Positions 8,877-17,689 of a stretch of 64,000 nucleotides of DNA are shown one piece after another. The position numbers and the translations under genes were made by a program. Location of the stretch: positions 572,001 to 636,000 of the forward strand of contig NZ_CP129113.1 of the NCBI RefSeq assembly GCF_030762805.1, written 5' to 3'. The notes under the pieces were generated by a model. The model did not search any database and was not told where the DNA came from. It saw only the letters and a program-made list of their open reading frames with translations. The DNA comes from Aciduricibacillus chroicocephali. GTDB taxonomy: Bacteria; Bacillota; Bacilli; Bacillales; Amphibacillaceae. Each line of letters begins with the position of its first letter. The first letter of the stretch is position 1.

Positions 8877-9623
8877 TTATGTGAAAAGAAGCAGGACACC
8901 ACCAATGGCTGCCGCGAGGAGGATTGCTCCTTCGAATATGCGCTTCGGGAGGCGTGGCAAAACATTAACCCCTATAAATGCACCGATGATGACAAGAGGA
9001 GCAAGTGCCAAGTCGAACTTAAAAGTAGTCGCTGTAATCATGCCAAGGTGAATGAAAATCGGCAATTTGATGATATTGACGGTAAAGAAGAACCAAGCGA
9101 CAGTGCCAACGAACTCTTTCTGGGGCAGTTTTTTTGCAAGGAAATAAATACTCATTACTTCGCCCGCAGCGTTTCCGACCATTGTGGTAAAGCCGCCAAG
9201 TATACCCATTAACGCAGCGAATATGCGAGATTCAGGCAGCATCTCGTTAAAACGTGTTCCAAATCTATTACGTAACAGTTGCAGCACAATAAGAAGGAGT
9301 ACGATGAAGCCGATGATTTTGCGTAATAAGTCCCCGTTCAGCAATTGCAAGGTGACATAGCCTGCAGCAAGCCCGACTAGAACCCAAGGCAATAGCTTGA
9401 AAATGAGCCGCCAATGAGCATTGCGCCGATAATAGATCACAGCAAATATATCGGCTGTAAGAAGCATGGGCAGCATAATGCCGACTGCTGTTTTCACGGG
9501 GAATACGAACATCATCATTGTGACCGTCAGAATACCGAGTGTAGGCAAGCCGGTCTTATTGATACCTGTCAGAATAAAGACAAGGACAACGACTGTCCAT
9601 CCCAACAATCCAAGTTCAAACAT
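8877..9623 (-). CDS. TauE/SafE (TSUP) family permease
   Basis: This 248-residue membrane protein has about 8 hydrophobic segments. It carries the TSUP pattern: an N-terminal GLLGWTVVVLVFILTGINKTGLP loop and the mid-protein GGFTTMVGNAAGEVMSIYF motif, which corresponds to the conserved G-N-AG element after the central repeat. TSUP proteins move sulfite, sulfoacetate or other small organosulfur anions, usually exporting them. No sulfur-metabolism gene is adjacent, so the substrate is open. AGAGAGGG precedes the ATG. Confidence 0.82.
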   Translation of the reverse strand: MFELGLLGWTVVVLVFILTGINKTGLPTLGILTVTMMMFVFPVKTAVGIMLPMLLTADIFAVIYYRRNAHWRLIFKLLPWVLVGLAAGYVTLQLLNGDLLRKIIGFIVLLLIVLQLLRNRFGTRFNEMLPESRIFAALMGILGGFTTMVGNAAGEVMSIYFLAKKLPQKEFVGTVAWFFFTVNIIKLPIFIHLGMITATTFKFDLALAPLVIIGAFIGVNVLPRLPKRIFEGAILLAAAIGGVLLLFT

Positions 9624-9803
9624 AATTCATCCCTCTCTTCCATGGCTGAAGCAATTGATGTGTGTTTGAATTATAACAACTGATAAGGGGAAAATGATAC
9701 CAATACGATAGAGGATAATGGGATTTAATGTATATTATTGTCGAAAAAGGTGAGATATATGATATAATTACTTGCCATTTCAATAATAAAGGAGGCTATT
9801 TCC

Positions 9804-10868
9804 TTGAATCACATATCTGAATCACCATCAACAAATAATAAAAAGACAGTTTGGTTTGTTATTATATTTCTTCTTATTGCAATAGCGGGTCTAGCCTATG
9901 TGAAATGGGTACCGTATTATGGAAAGAGCATTATTGCTTCGACTACTCACTCAATTGGTGAATCTATACTGGGCAATCCGGATGCCCCAAATCACTTTAC
10001 ATGGCGAGGTGCCTGGGAGTATGCGCTTGTCTACTTTAACTCAGTATGGAAGGCTGCTATTCTTGGTATTGTGATCGGTTCGCTTGTACAGGTCCTTATC
10101 CCAGCGAACTGGCTTATGCGTGTCCTTGGCAAGACGAATTTTGGAAGTACTGCAATAGCAGGACTCTCGTCACTGCCTGGGATGATGTGTACATGTTGTG
10201 CAGCGCCTGTCGCGGTCGGTTTGCGTAAGAAAAATGTTTCTGTAGGGGCGAGCTTGGCATTCTGGCTTGGAAATCCAACTTTGAATCCGGCAGTACTCAT
10301 CTTCATGACCTTTGTTCTTTCCTGGAAGTTCACTCTGCTCCGTGTTATCTTTGGAGTCATCTTAACATTTGGAGTCAGTTATTGGGCAAATCGTTTTATG
10401 CCGAAAGCGACTCCTGAGACGGCTGCTGAACTTATGGAAGGAACAGAAGAGCCCGATGAGAGCGGACCGTTTTTCAAGAGATGGATGCGCAGTATAGGCA
10501 CGATGATTCTATATATTGTACCGGCATATGTAATTTCTGTTCTGCTTATGGGTGCTGTACGGGGCTTCTTGTTCCCTCATATTGATTTCACAGCAACAAG
10601 TACATGGCTGATGATTATCCTGTTCGCAATTGGAGGCATGCTTTTTGTTATCCCGACAGCGGCAGAGATACCAATTATCCAGACATTCATGGCATTTGGT
10701 CTTGGCGGTGGTCCGGCAGCTGCGTTGCTTATTACGTTGCCAGCTATTAGTTTGCCATCACTTATCCTCGTAGCAAGGTCTTTCCCACGCAGAGTACTTT
10801 ACTTCGTGAGCGGATCTGTCGTTGGGCTTGGTATTCTATGTGGGATTGCAGGAATGTTAATATTGTAA
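9804..10868 (+). CDS. YraQ/UPF0718-type permease (DUF318)
   Basis: The protein has 354 residues with about 8-9 membrane segments and starts at a TTG 8 bases after GGAGG (9791-9795). Diagnostic features are GMMCTCCAAPVAVGLRKK, a Cys-pair motif of the predicted-permease family that includes ArsP, and WLGNPTLNPAVLI. A second repeat near the C-terminus has PTAAEIPIIQ and GGGPAAALLITLPAISLPS. Some relatives transport organoarsenicals or unidentified metal-organic substrates. The ars operon is about 4 kb away and not in the same transcript, so arsenic specificity is only a possibility. Confidence 0.8.
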   Translation: MNHISESPSTNNKKTVWFVIIFLLIAIAGLAYVKWVPYYGKSIIASTTHSIGESILGNPDAPNHFTWRGAWEYALVYFNSVWKAAILGIVIGSLVQVLIPANWLMRVLGKTNFGSTAIAGLSSLPGMMCTCCAAPVAVGLRKKNVSVGASLAFWLGNPTLNPAVLIFMTFVLSWKFTLLRVIFGVILTFGVSYWANRFMPKATPETAAELMEGTEEPDESGPFFKRWMRSIGTMILYIVPAYVISVLLMGAVRGFLFPHIDFTATSTWLMIILFAIGGMLFVIPTAAEIPIIQTFMAFGLGGGPAAALLITLPAISLPSLILVARSFPRRVLYFVSGSVVGLGILCGIAGMLIL

Positions 10869-10876
10869 TTTTATTA

Positions 10877-10916
10877 GTAAAGGACCGATATCATTTTAGA
10901 TATCGGTCCTTTACTG
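10877..10916. terminator. Terminator, perfect 17-bp stem
   Basis: AGTAAAGGACCGATATC and its perfect complement enclose a 6-base loop. It lies 8 bases after the permease stop. Confidence 0.85.
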
Positions 10917-11000
10917 TATACAAGTCTGACTAGGATTTTAAAAACACCAACAAATTATGACAAAAAACGCTAAAGACTATCCAAAAAGTTGCGATTTTCT

Positions 11001-11026
11001 GTTTAGCTTCCTAATTCAAAGGCTAT
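11001..11026 (+). promoter_or_regulatory. Possible sigma-B-type promoter
   Basis: GTTTAG and GGCTAT are separated by 14 bases, similar to the GTTTAA-N13..15-GGGTAT pattern with a mismatch in each box. It lies about 39 bases before the start of the copper-binding protein gene. Weak on its own. Confidence 0.35.
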
Positions 11027-11064
11027 GTTTATGATGGATAGTTGAATTGCGGAAGGGGATAGAA

Positions 11065-11394
11065 ATGGAACGCGAACATCAAGAGTCACTTATCAGGACG
11101 TTGCAAAACTGTGTGAAAACGTGCAATATTTGTTTCGAAGCATGTTTGAATGAAGAGCATGTTGAAATGATGGCCGATTGCATACGGTTGGACAGGGAAT
11201 GTGCGGAAGTCTGCAGTTTGTTAGGACAGTTTGTGAGCAGAGGATCGCAGTTTACGACTGAACTGGCAGGACTTTGTGCAAAAGTCTGTGAAGCTTGTGG
11301 TAATGAATGCAAAAAACATAATCATGAACATTGTCAGCGCTGTGCGCAAATTTGCTTTGCTTGTGCTGAAGAATGTCATCGTATAGCAGCTTAA
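11065..11394 (+). CDS. Four-helix-bundle copper-binding protein (DUF326/Csp-like)
   Basis: This 109-residue protein has 16 cysteines in helical CxxxC-type spacings (NCVKTCNICFEAC, DCIRLDRECAEVC, LCAKVCEACGNEC, HCQRCAQICFACAEEC). That is the pattern of the DUF326 family and bacterial Csp copper-storage proteins, in which inward-facing Cys of a four-helix bundle hold many Cu(I) ions. No signal peptide is visible, so it should be a cytosolic Csp3-like form. GGAAGGGGAT precedes the ATG at 11065; a TTG in frame at 11047 lies upstream of that RBS and is rejected. Confidence 0.9.
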   Translation: MEREHQESLIRTLQNCVKTCNICFEACLNEEHVEMMADCIRLDRECAEVCSLLGQFVSRGSQFTTELAGLCAKVCEACGNECKKHNHEHCQRCAQICFACAEECHRIAA

Positions 11395-11557
11395 GAGAAA
11401 GGACCATCATGGAAACGTGCATGGTCTATTTACTTTGTCTAAGAGGGGGAGAATGTAGAACTGAACTTGGTCGGAGTCTATGATGAAAATTCCTACAATT
11501 GTTCAGTCGTACAGGAATATACTGTATAATTAGGTGAAAAGAAAGGAGGAATAAGGG

Positions 11558-11905
11558 ATGAATTCATATGAACCAGAATTAGTCACTACAAGTGATGATC
11601 GGCTGTTCGCCATGCTGATTTATCTTACAAGTTTTTTCTTCCCGTTGATTGGACCTTTGCTTATATGGTTGCTGAAAAGAGACGATTCAGCATTTGTGGA
11701 ATATCATGGGAAAGAATACTTTAACTTTTTTATTTCATACACAATTTATGGCTTCATCAGTGCTATTCTTATTGTTGTTCTTATTGGAATTATATTCGCA
11801 TTTGTCTTTGGCATACTGGCATTTATTTTTACATTAATTGCACTGGTCAAGTCCTATAATGGTAAAATGTATCGTTTTCCGATGATTTTCCGTTTTATCA
11901 AGTAA
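11558..11905 (+). CDS. DUF4870 membrane protein
   Basis: This 115-residue protein has three to four hydrophobic segments. The pattern fits DUF4870 (Tic20-like): DDRLFAMLIYLTSFFFPLIGPLLIWLLKR, then FVEYHGKEYFNF, then a final pair of helices ending in YRFPMIFRFIK. Family function is unknown. AAGGAGGAATAAGGG precedes the ATG. It is a single gene with a strong terminator directly downstream. Confidence 0.85.
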   Translation: MNSYEPELVTTSDDRLFAMLIYLTSFFFPLIGPLLIWLLKRDDSAFVEYHGKEYFNFFISYTIYGFISAILIVVLIGIIFAFVFGILAFIFTLIALVKSYNGKMYRFPMIFRFIK

Positions 11906-11912
11906 TTTTGGG

Positions 11913-11956
11913 ATTAAAAAAAGCAGATTGCCTGCAGGCAATCTGCTTTTTTTAAT
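11913..11956. terminator. Bidirectional terminator, perfect palindrome
   Basis: AGCAGATTGCC and GGCAATCTGCT enclose a TGCA loop, with A-run and T-run flanks. It ends the DUF4870 gene and the convergent DUF3862 gene. Confidence 0.93.
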
Positions 11957-12704
11957 CTAATCCGGTCTGCTCTTTATTAACGAGCCGGTCCTTTTGGAAA
12001 ATGAGCATAACATTTGCCGGTTGATCGGTTCGGGCGCCCTGATAGTTGTAGACAATGGTTTTGTACTCATCATCTTGATCTGGTCCGGTATAGCTTTTGC
12101 CTTCTCCTCCGAGTATTTTTGTCACCTCTTTGTAGCTCATTCCATCTTTTATTTCGTTGAAATCTTTCAAAGTCATGACAGCAAAATTGTCCAAGTTGTA
12201 TTGGCGCTTCTCAATAAGCTTATCATCCTGGAATTCTAGATAAACCGAGGAGGCATATGTCATTGTGGGGAACTTATACCGAACAGTTCCTGAGTATTCA
12301 TCTTTACTGTCCATTTCTCCGCCAGTCCCGGCAATCTTCTTAATCTCTTTATAAGTCATTCCTTCCTTGAAACGGTTAAACTTTTTCTTTGTTACACGTA
12401 CCGACTCAAGGAAAGCTTTATCATCAATTTTGCCTTTTGGGACTGGAGTGACATCATCTTGATGAACAATGAGTGGCTTCTGCTCTTCTTGTGATTCATA
12501 GCCAATTACATCATCTTTTGGTTGTTCTGGGTATATAACTTTTTCTGAAGTTTCATCATCTGAATCTTGTGCTTCTTCTAAGACAGAATCTGGGGGTGTG
12601 TCTTCCTGATCAGTGCTATTAACGGTAATTTTTAATAGAATTAGAATTCCTGCAAGGGCGAACAGCCAGAACCAGTTTTTTTTGTAAAGCGTATTTCCAT
12701 TCAT
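11952..12704 (-). CDS. Membrane-anchored protein with two DUF3862/BLIP-like repeats
   Basis: The protein has 250 residues. A single N-terminal hydrophobic anchor (WFWLFALAGILILLKI, about residues 11-27) is followed by an acidic linker. Two homologous domains follow, beginning FNRFKEGMTYKEIKKIAG and FNEIKDGMSYKEVTKILG, the pattern of DUF3862, which has the beta-lactamase-inhibitor/OmlA-like fold. It should face the outside of the membrane. GGAGG precedes the start. Function unknown; domains of this type usually mediate protein-protein contact. Confidence 0.75.
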   Translation of the reverse strand: MNGNTLYKKNWFWLFALAGILILLKITVNSTDQEDTPPDSVLEEAQDSDDETSEKVIYPEQPKDDVIGYESQEEQKPLIVHQDDVTPVPKGKIDDKAFLESVRVTKKKFNRFKEGMTYKEIKKIAGTGGEMDSKDEYSGTVRYKFPTMTYASSVYLEFQDDKLIEKRQYNLDNFAVMTLKDFNEIKDGMSYKEVTKILGGEGKSYTGPDQDDEYKTIVYNYQGARTDQPANVMLIFQKDRLVNKEQTGLD

Positions 12705-12853
12705 CGCAGCACCTCCTGTTGATGGTTAATTACAGTCTGTCTGTTTTCTAAATTATCAGGGTGGAGGATGACTGGTCAATCGGACCGAAGTCGTGGTATT
12801 TATATGAAATAAACCTCGAATCATTATTGATTCAGTCAGACTAGCAGGGGAAA

Positions 12854-13069
12854 CTACTTGAAAAATGCCAGCATAATGATAGTGCCTATAATCAGAATAA
12901 GAATTAAAACAGCTGCAGCTTTCCAGCTTAGTCCATTGAACAGATCAACGAGGCTTCCAGAATTAGCACGGTGAAATGAATCATGTAAATTACCGGTAGG
13001 ATTGTTACGGATTTCTTGTTGTCGTAACCTTTCTCTTGTTTCTTCAGGGGATTCATTGTTATCTGTCAT
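12854..13069 (-). CDS. Small DUF6366-like membrane protein
   Basis: This 71-residue protein begins ESPEETRERLRQQEIRNNPTG, a pattern I associate with the DUF6366 family of short Firmicutes proteins. A hydrophilic SFHRANSGSL segment follows, then one C-terminal transmembrane helix (about residues 49-70). AGGAGG precedes the ATG. The gene is monocistronic with no visible partner. Function unknown. Confidence 0.65.
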   Translation of the reverse strand: MTDNNESPEETRERLRQQEIRNNPTGNLHDSFHRANSGSLVDLFNGLSWKAAAVLILILIIGTIIMLAFFK

Positions 13070-13183
13070 CTTCTAACCTCCTGGATTTTTCTGATAATTG
13101 TAACATAATATGAAAGGAATTCGGAGAGCGCTGACTGTTAAGTTGATGTGATTGACTGTAAGCTTTTGCGAAGCGAAACTTGC

Positions 13184-14656
13184 TTATAAAGAAATCGCCC
13201 GCTTTTTTTGATTGCTCCATAATCTATTAAAATCTGTTTTCTTGATTTTTACATTCTTCTTTCCTATCCATGGGTCGTTGTAATAATAATAACTACTATT
13301 ATAACCTGTAAGAGTTATGGCATGGACGCTGAATCCGTGCATTCGCGAGGCCCAGATGACAACAGGCTTTTTGTTTCGCAGCTGCTTTTCAAGGGTTGCA
13401 TTCGTTTTGCCGGTCAGTATTGTCGAACTGCCGCTATATTTTTTAACGAGTTTCTTCAATGCAGGCGGGTAGATTGTCCAGCCGCTTTTGGCAAATGGAT
13501 TTCCGACATAGCCCAAATTTGGATTCGAGTGATGCTTTGGCATTTCTCTTGCAAGTGTAACGTGTCCGACCTTGCTCCCTTTATATCGCAGCATCATGGT
13601 GACAGCTGTAATTTCACATCCGGTTGGAAGAGAAGGAAGCTGGCTGATTACTGGAACATTCAATATCCTCTCGCTAATATGTTCGGCGTGGCGGCCGTAA
13701 CGGGTTTTTGGCTTATATTTATAAGTAGTCAGCAAGCGTGCAGTTCCTTTTTCCTTTTCGATTGCTTTGGATAGGTATCCATTTTTATCGATATCGAAGC
13801 GGTAGCGAATTTTATCCTCATGCTTTCCATAGATTGTTCCACTGTAGTAGTTATACCAATTTGTTAATCGTTTCGTGCCCGCTTCTCTTTTGTAAGCCTT
13901 GCTTAGATGACCATTTGTATTGAAAGAGAATCCATATTTAATTCTGTTTCCATGGTTGCCGTATATTGTGTTGTTATAGTAGGTATAAAGGTTCAGGACC
14001 CGCTTTGTTCGTTTTTCATATTTGCTGGCATTAATCAGATGACCATCATTGTTGATCGTGAATTTGTATTGTATGTTCTGTGCATGGCTTCCGAAGACAG
14101 TATAAGCATAGTATGTGTATTCATTGATTACATTTTGAGATTTTGCATCGAGCATGGATGCCTTCGTAATATGGCCGGACGTGTTCAGATGGAATATGTA
14201 TTTAATAGATTTCTGAGCATTTTCAATCGTACTTCCAGGATGAAATTGTTGAATCTTTTCCACTCTGTCACTTTTATACACTTCAGAGTGGGTGATTCTT
14301 TTTTGGGAATCCAGATAATATTTTATGTTGCCTACAGTAACTGTTAATGGTTCCGAATTCATTGTTGCCGATTGTCCCTCCGTCTCTTTATTTAGTTTTA
14401 TGCCATCTGCTGGTTGTACAGGGTGCTCAACATTTCCGGTTGTATTAGGCTCTGATATAGTGGCCTCGATTTGTACAGCTTCCGGCTCATTAGCGGATTC
14501 CTTTTGCTTTGTCTCGCTCTGCTTGCCCGGCACGGCTTTCTCATCAGTAGTCACTTGTGGAGAACCTGATTGAGCGAAAACAGTTGTAATTAACCACTTG
14601 TGCGAAAACGAGTAAATGGAGAACAAGGCTAGTATAAATACTATGTACTTTCTCAT
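13184..14656 (-). CDS. Secreted C39-like cysteine peptidase with exact 44-residue repeats
   Basis: The protein has 490 residues. A signal peptide (about residues 1-29, ending TTVFAQS) is followed by a low-complexity acidic/Thr linker to about residue 105. Repeats start with a shorter copy at 111 and continue at 151, 195, 239 and 283 (IKYIF.., IQYKF.., IKYGF.., IRYRF..), exactly 44 residues apart, each with an aromatic-Gly turn. The C-terminal domain (about 333-490) is peptidase_C39_2-like: PTGCEITA (Cys347), HAITLTGY (His445) and NDPW (Asp461) form the likely catalytic set. It probably acts at the cell surface, with the repeats as a wall- or polymer-binding stalk; substrate unknown. Confidence 0.8.
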   Translation of the reverse strand: MRKYIVFILALFSIYSFSHKWLITTVFAQSGSPQVTTDEKAVPGKQSETKQKESANEPEAVQIEATISEPNTTGNVEHPVQPADGIKLNKETEGQSATMNSEPLTVTVGNIKYYLDSQKRITHSEVYKSDRVEKIQQFHPGSTIENAQKSIKYIFHLNTSGHITKASMLDAKSQNVINEYTYYAYTVFGSHAQNIQYKFTINNDGHLINASKYEKRTKRVLNLYTYYNNTIYGNHGNRIKYGFSFNTNGHLSKAYKREAGTKRLTNWYNYYSGTIYGKHEDKIRYRFDIDKNGYLSKAIEKEKGTARLLTTYKYKPKTRYGRHAEHISERILNVPVISQLPSLPTGCEITAVTMMLRYKGSKVGHVTLAREMPKHHSNPNLGYVGNPFAKSGWTIYPPALKKLVKKYSGSSTILTGKTNATLEKQLRNKKPVVIWASRMHGFSVHAITLTGYNSSYYYYNDPWIGKKNVKIKKTDFNRLWSNQKKRAISL

Positions 14657-14819
14657 TTTTAGCTCCTCTCATATGCAATCAATGATTATTACCCCTAAAG
14701 CCTATCGTATGAGCCTGCAGAAGCGCCTATTCGTTTGTCAAATTCCGACAAGTTTAAGACTAGTACTGAATCAGGTATTATATGAGAAAAGCCGATTACA
14801 CAATAAATGAGGTGACAAT

Positions 14820-15104
14820 ATGAATTTCAAGGATTATCTTCTCGCCCGGCATGAAATTAAAGAAGGGGCAAAACGTATGAAAGCTGTGTCAGCACAGCAA
14901 TATGAGAATCGCTTGGAGAATTTGCGCAAGAAGAAGATTTACAATGAAGAAACTTACATTTCGAAGCATATTGTCCGATTGATCAACAGAACGTATGCGA
15001 ACAAGACGCACGAATATGAGCGGACACTCCGATATTACATTGAATACAAGAAATACTCCGGACAGGCGAGGGAATATTTGCTTTACCCTGAGTTCCGGCA
15101 TTAA
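14820..15104 (+). CDS. Hypothetical basic helical protein, 94 aa
   Basis: Not recognised. GAGGTGA sits 4-5 bases before the ATG. The sequence is highly charged, helical and basic (RLENLRKKKIYNEETYISKHIVRLINRTYANK), with no Cys, signal peptide or membrane segment. It is convergent with the AEC transporter gene, only 3 bases between stops. A nucleic-acid-binding role would fit the charge, but nothing more specific can be supported. Confidence 0.5.
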   Translation: MNFKDYLLARHEIKEGAKRMKAVSAQQYENRLENLRKKKIYNEETYISKHIVRLINRTYANKTHEYERTLRYYIEYKKYSGQAREYLLYPEFRH

Positions 15105-15107
15105 TCC

Positions 15108-16049
15108 TTATCTGAAGGCTTGCAGAATCTGTATCAGCATATGAAGGAAAGGCAATGTACCGATACACAACAATGTTGTCAGTAATGTCCCTGCAGAAGC
15201 AAATGCTGTATCACCGCCATATTTCTGAGCGTAAAGTGATACGGTTGGAGCAGATGGCATCCCAGTGACGAGCACAGCGATAATAAGCAGTGTCAGAGGA
15301 ACTGGCAGAAGGATAAAAGGAAGCAGGAATAGTGGTATGATCAGAAGTCTCAAAACGGTAGCCTTCCACAGCAGCCGATTTTTCAGGATGTTGGGCAAGG
15401 AGCTTAAAGGAACACTTGCAATGAGGCTGCCGATTACTATCATTGATAGAGGGATTGTCATTTTACCTGTCGTTTCAAGACTTGATGAAATGAGAGCAGG
15501 CCATGTGAATGGGGTTAGGAAAATGATAAAACCGATAAATGTTGAAATGATTCCCGGATTGAACCATATTGTTCTCCAGGGAATTTTTTTAGTATTCCTA
15601 GTAAAAAGGTATATTCCATATGCCCATATATGAACTAGATAACAAACATTGAACATCGTCAAATAAATGACGCCTTGCTCTTTGAATAGAATATAGCTGA
15701 TGGCATAGCCGATGAACCCCTGATTCCCAAAAATAATTAGACTTTCATAGACAGCGCCATCTTTGCTTGTAAGTCGGGAGCGCTTTCGCATGTAGTATCC
15801 AATCAGTGTGGCGACTAGAATGGCGGAAAGAGACATGGAAACGAGCCAGCTGAATTCTCCGATTGCAGAATAGGAGAAGGGAATGTCAAGTGTAAATAGG
15901 ATAAGGGCAGGCAATGTAATATGAAGAATGAGCTGGGTCAAAATCTGGTTTGCTTCTTTACTAAGCAGGCCAGTTTTTCGTGCGATGAAGCCAATTAGAC
16001 CGATTAGATAGAGAATTGTCATCTCGGATAGGAAATTACCCATTGCCAT
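15108..16049 (-). CDS. AEC (auxin efflux carrier) family transporter
   Basis: This 313-residue protein has about 10 hydrophobic segments: ILYLIGLIGFIARKTGLLSKEANQILTQLILHITLPALIL at the N-terminus and a GMPSAPTVSLYAQKYGGD motif near the C-terminus, both typical of AEC transporters. Family members carry malate, malonate or other carboxylates in bacteria. AAAAGGAG fits the ATG at 16049 (MAMGNF); the frame is open upstream to 16106, but those starts touch or precede the RBS. Substrate is not predictable. It lies downstream of brnQ on the same strand but is separated by a terminator. Confidence 0.8.
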   Translation of the reverse strand: MAMGNFLSEMTILYLIGLIGFIARKTGLLSKEANQILTQLILHITLPALILFTLDIPFSYSAIGEFSWLVSMSLSAILVATLIGYYMRKRSRLTSKDGAVYESLIIFGNQGFIGYAISYILFKEQGVIYLTMFNVCYLVHIWAYGIYLFTRNTKKIPWRTIWFNPGIISTFIGFIIFLTPFTWPALISSSLETTGKMTIPLSMIVIGSLIASVPLSSLPNILKNRLLWKATVLRLLIIPLFLLPFILLPVPLTLLIIAVLVTGMPSAPTVSLYAQKYGGDTAFASAGTLLTTLLCIGTLPFLHMLIQILQAFR

Positions 16050-16102
16050 ACGCACCATCTCCTTTTTGTCACTGTATGCGGGAGTGGGAACAAACGTCAA
16101 AC

Positions 16103-16141
16103 ACAAAAAAACAGTCCAAACGCTTTAGCGCTCGGACTGCA
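16103..16141 (-). terminator. Terminator of brnQ
   Basis: On the reverse strand CAGTCC and GGACTG enclose an inner AGCG/CGCT pairing, followed by a run of T. The stem overlaps the last codons and stop of brnQ. Confidence 0.8.
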
Positions 16142-17468
16142 AAGATTGTGCATAGGTTGAATTTTTCTTTCTTATAGTTGCAATGGCGAAACCGATTAGG
16201 CCGCATAGGATGGCAGGTACTAGCCAGCCAAGCCCTTCGTCATATAATGGCAAGTACTGAAGCAGCCCTGAGATCGGACTGAATTCAACTTTGAATGCTT
16301 TTAACATGTCGAAGAGGCCGATAAAACCTGCTGCAAGCATTGCGAAATTGTATACTTCAGAATGTCCTTTGAACCACCTGTGCAAGAAACGGGCGGCAAT
16401 GAGGACAATTGCGACCGGATAGATTCCGACTAGAACTGGAAGTGTAATAGCAATTAGCTGATCAAGTCCGATGTTAGCAACGATTGTTGTAAAGGTAATA
16501 ATGCCGAACACAGCAATTTTGTATGACAACCGTGGTATGATTTTGGACAAGTATGTCGCACAAGCTGTTGTCAGACCGATCGCTGTTGTCAAACAAGCGA
16601 GTGTTACAGCGATACCAAGCAGAATTTGACCGAACACACCCATTTGAAGATGGGTAATCTGTGTAAGGATATATCCACCATTTCCTGCATTCGGAGCGAT
16701 GGAGCGGCTTGTTGTTCCAATCCAAGCGAGAGAAATGTATACGAGACAAAGTCCAAAAACTGAAATAACTCCTGATTTTAACGTAATTTTTGTAATGGTT
16801 TTCTGGTCTGATATTCCTTTTAGCTTAATTGAATTAATTATGATGATTGCAAAGACGAGCGCAGCAAGTGCATCCATAGTTAAGTATCCTTCAACGAAAC
16901 CGCTTGAGAATGGAGTTTCATCATATGGAGCCATAGGTGTCCCGCTCGTTCCAGCTGGATGAATAATAGCTACAATGACGATAAGTGCGATGATTCCGAG
17001 AAGAACAGGTGTAAGGATATTGCCAAACCAGTCAGTTATTTTACTTGGGCGTAGTGAAAGCCAAGCTGTAATCGCAAAGAAGCAGATAGAGAACAGGGCG
17101 AGCGCCAGTCCTTGATGGGCTTCAGGTATAAAAGGTGAAGCACCAATTTCAAATGAAACGGTCGCCGTGCGTGGAAGGCCAAACAATGGTCCGATTGTCA
17201 AATAAACGATTATTGGAAAAATTGCACCGAAAATTGGATGTGCTTTTCCAGCAAGGTCTTGCAACTGACTGCCACTTAAAGAAACCGCAAGCACACCGAG
17301 GAATGGAAGACCTACCCCTGTAATAAGGAAACCGAGTATCGTAAGCAGGACATTGGTTCCTGACTGTTGTCCAAGCAAAGGTGGAAAGATGATATTGCCA
17401 GCTCCGAAGAATAGAGCGAACATTGTAAGCCCCAGCTTGAATATTTCTTTATTGGGTAAAGCATTCAT
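16125..17468 (-). CDS. brnQ: Branched-chain amino acid carrier BrnQ (LIVCS family)
   Basis: This 447-residue protein has 12 predicted membrane helices. The N-terminus KEIFKLGLTMFALFFGAGNIIFPPLLG is the LIVCS signature, and GLPRTATVSFEIG is the second conserved block. It imports leucine, isoleucine and valine with Na+ or H+. CGGAGGAATTATTATA precedes the ATG. The gene has its own sigma-A promoter (17660-17689) and a roughly 190-base leader holding a strong hairpin, which suggests extra control; no T-box sequence is visible. Confidence 0.93.
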   Translation of the reverse strand: MNALPNKEIFKLGLTMFALFFGAGNIIFPPLLGQQSGTNVLLTILGFLITGVGLPFLGVLAVSLSGSQLQDLAGKAHPIFGAIFPIIVYLTIGPLFGLPRTATVSFEIGASPFIPEAHQGLALALFSICFFAITAWLSLRPSKITDWFGNILTPVLLGIIALIVIVAIIHPAGTSGTPMAPYDETPFSSGFVEGYLTMDALAALVFAIIIINSIKLKGISDQKTITKITLKSGVISVFGLCLVYISLAWIGTTSRSIAPNAGNGGYILTQITHLQMGVFGQILLGIAVTLACLTTAIGLTTACATYLSKIIPRLSYKIAVFGIITFTTIVANIGLDQLIAITLPVLVGIYPVAIVLIAARFLHRWFKGHSEVYNFAMLAAGFIGLFDMLKAFKVEFSPISGLLQYLPLYDEGLGWLVPAILCGLIGFAIATIRKKNSTYAQSLQSER

Positions 17469-17560
17469 TATAATAATTCCTCCGAATGATTTTCTTATTG
17501 TTATCAGTCTTTTTTAAAAAGGAAAATAAAGGTAAAATCCGTCCGACAGCACATTAAATA

Positions 17561-17608
17561 CCTCGGTTATTCAGTCTGAATAAGAGAATACGGACTGAGT
17601 GACCGAGG
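17561..17608 (-). promoter_or_regulatory. Stable hairpin in brnQ 5' leader
   Basis: CCTCGGT-x-AGTC and GACT-x-ACCGAGG form a 16-bp stem with two A-C mismatches. It lies about 50 bases after the promoter and about 90 bases before brnQ. No T-run follows, so it is not an intrinsic terminator; a regulatory or mRNA-stability role is inferred. Confidence 0.5.
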
Positions 17609-17659
17609 CGCTAATGACGAATTGTGACGAAAAATGTCTATCGGTTATTTTCAGTAACT

Positions 17660-17689
17660 ACTATACTGTGTCAACGAATGTTCTGTCAA
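17660..17689 (-). promoter_or_regulatory. Sigma-A promoter of brnQ
   Basis: The perfect -35 box TTGACA (17684-17689, reverse strand) is 18 bases from TATAGT (17660-17665). It gives a leader of about 185 bases before brnQ. Confidence 0.7.
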
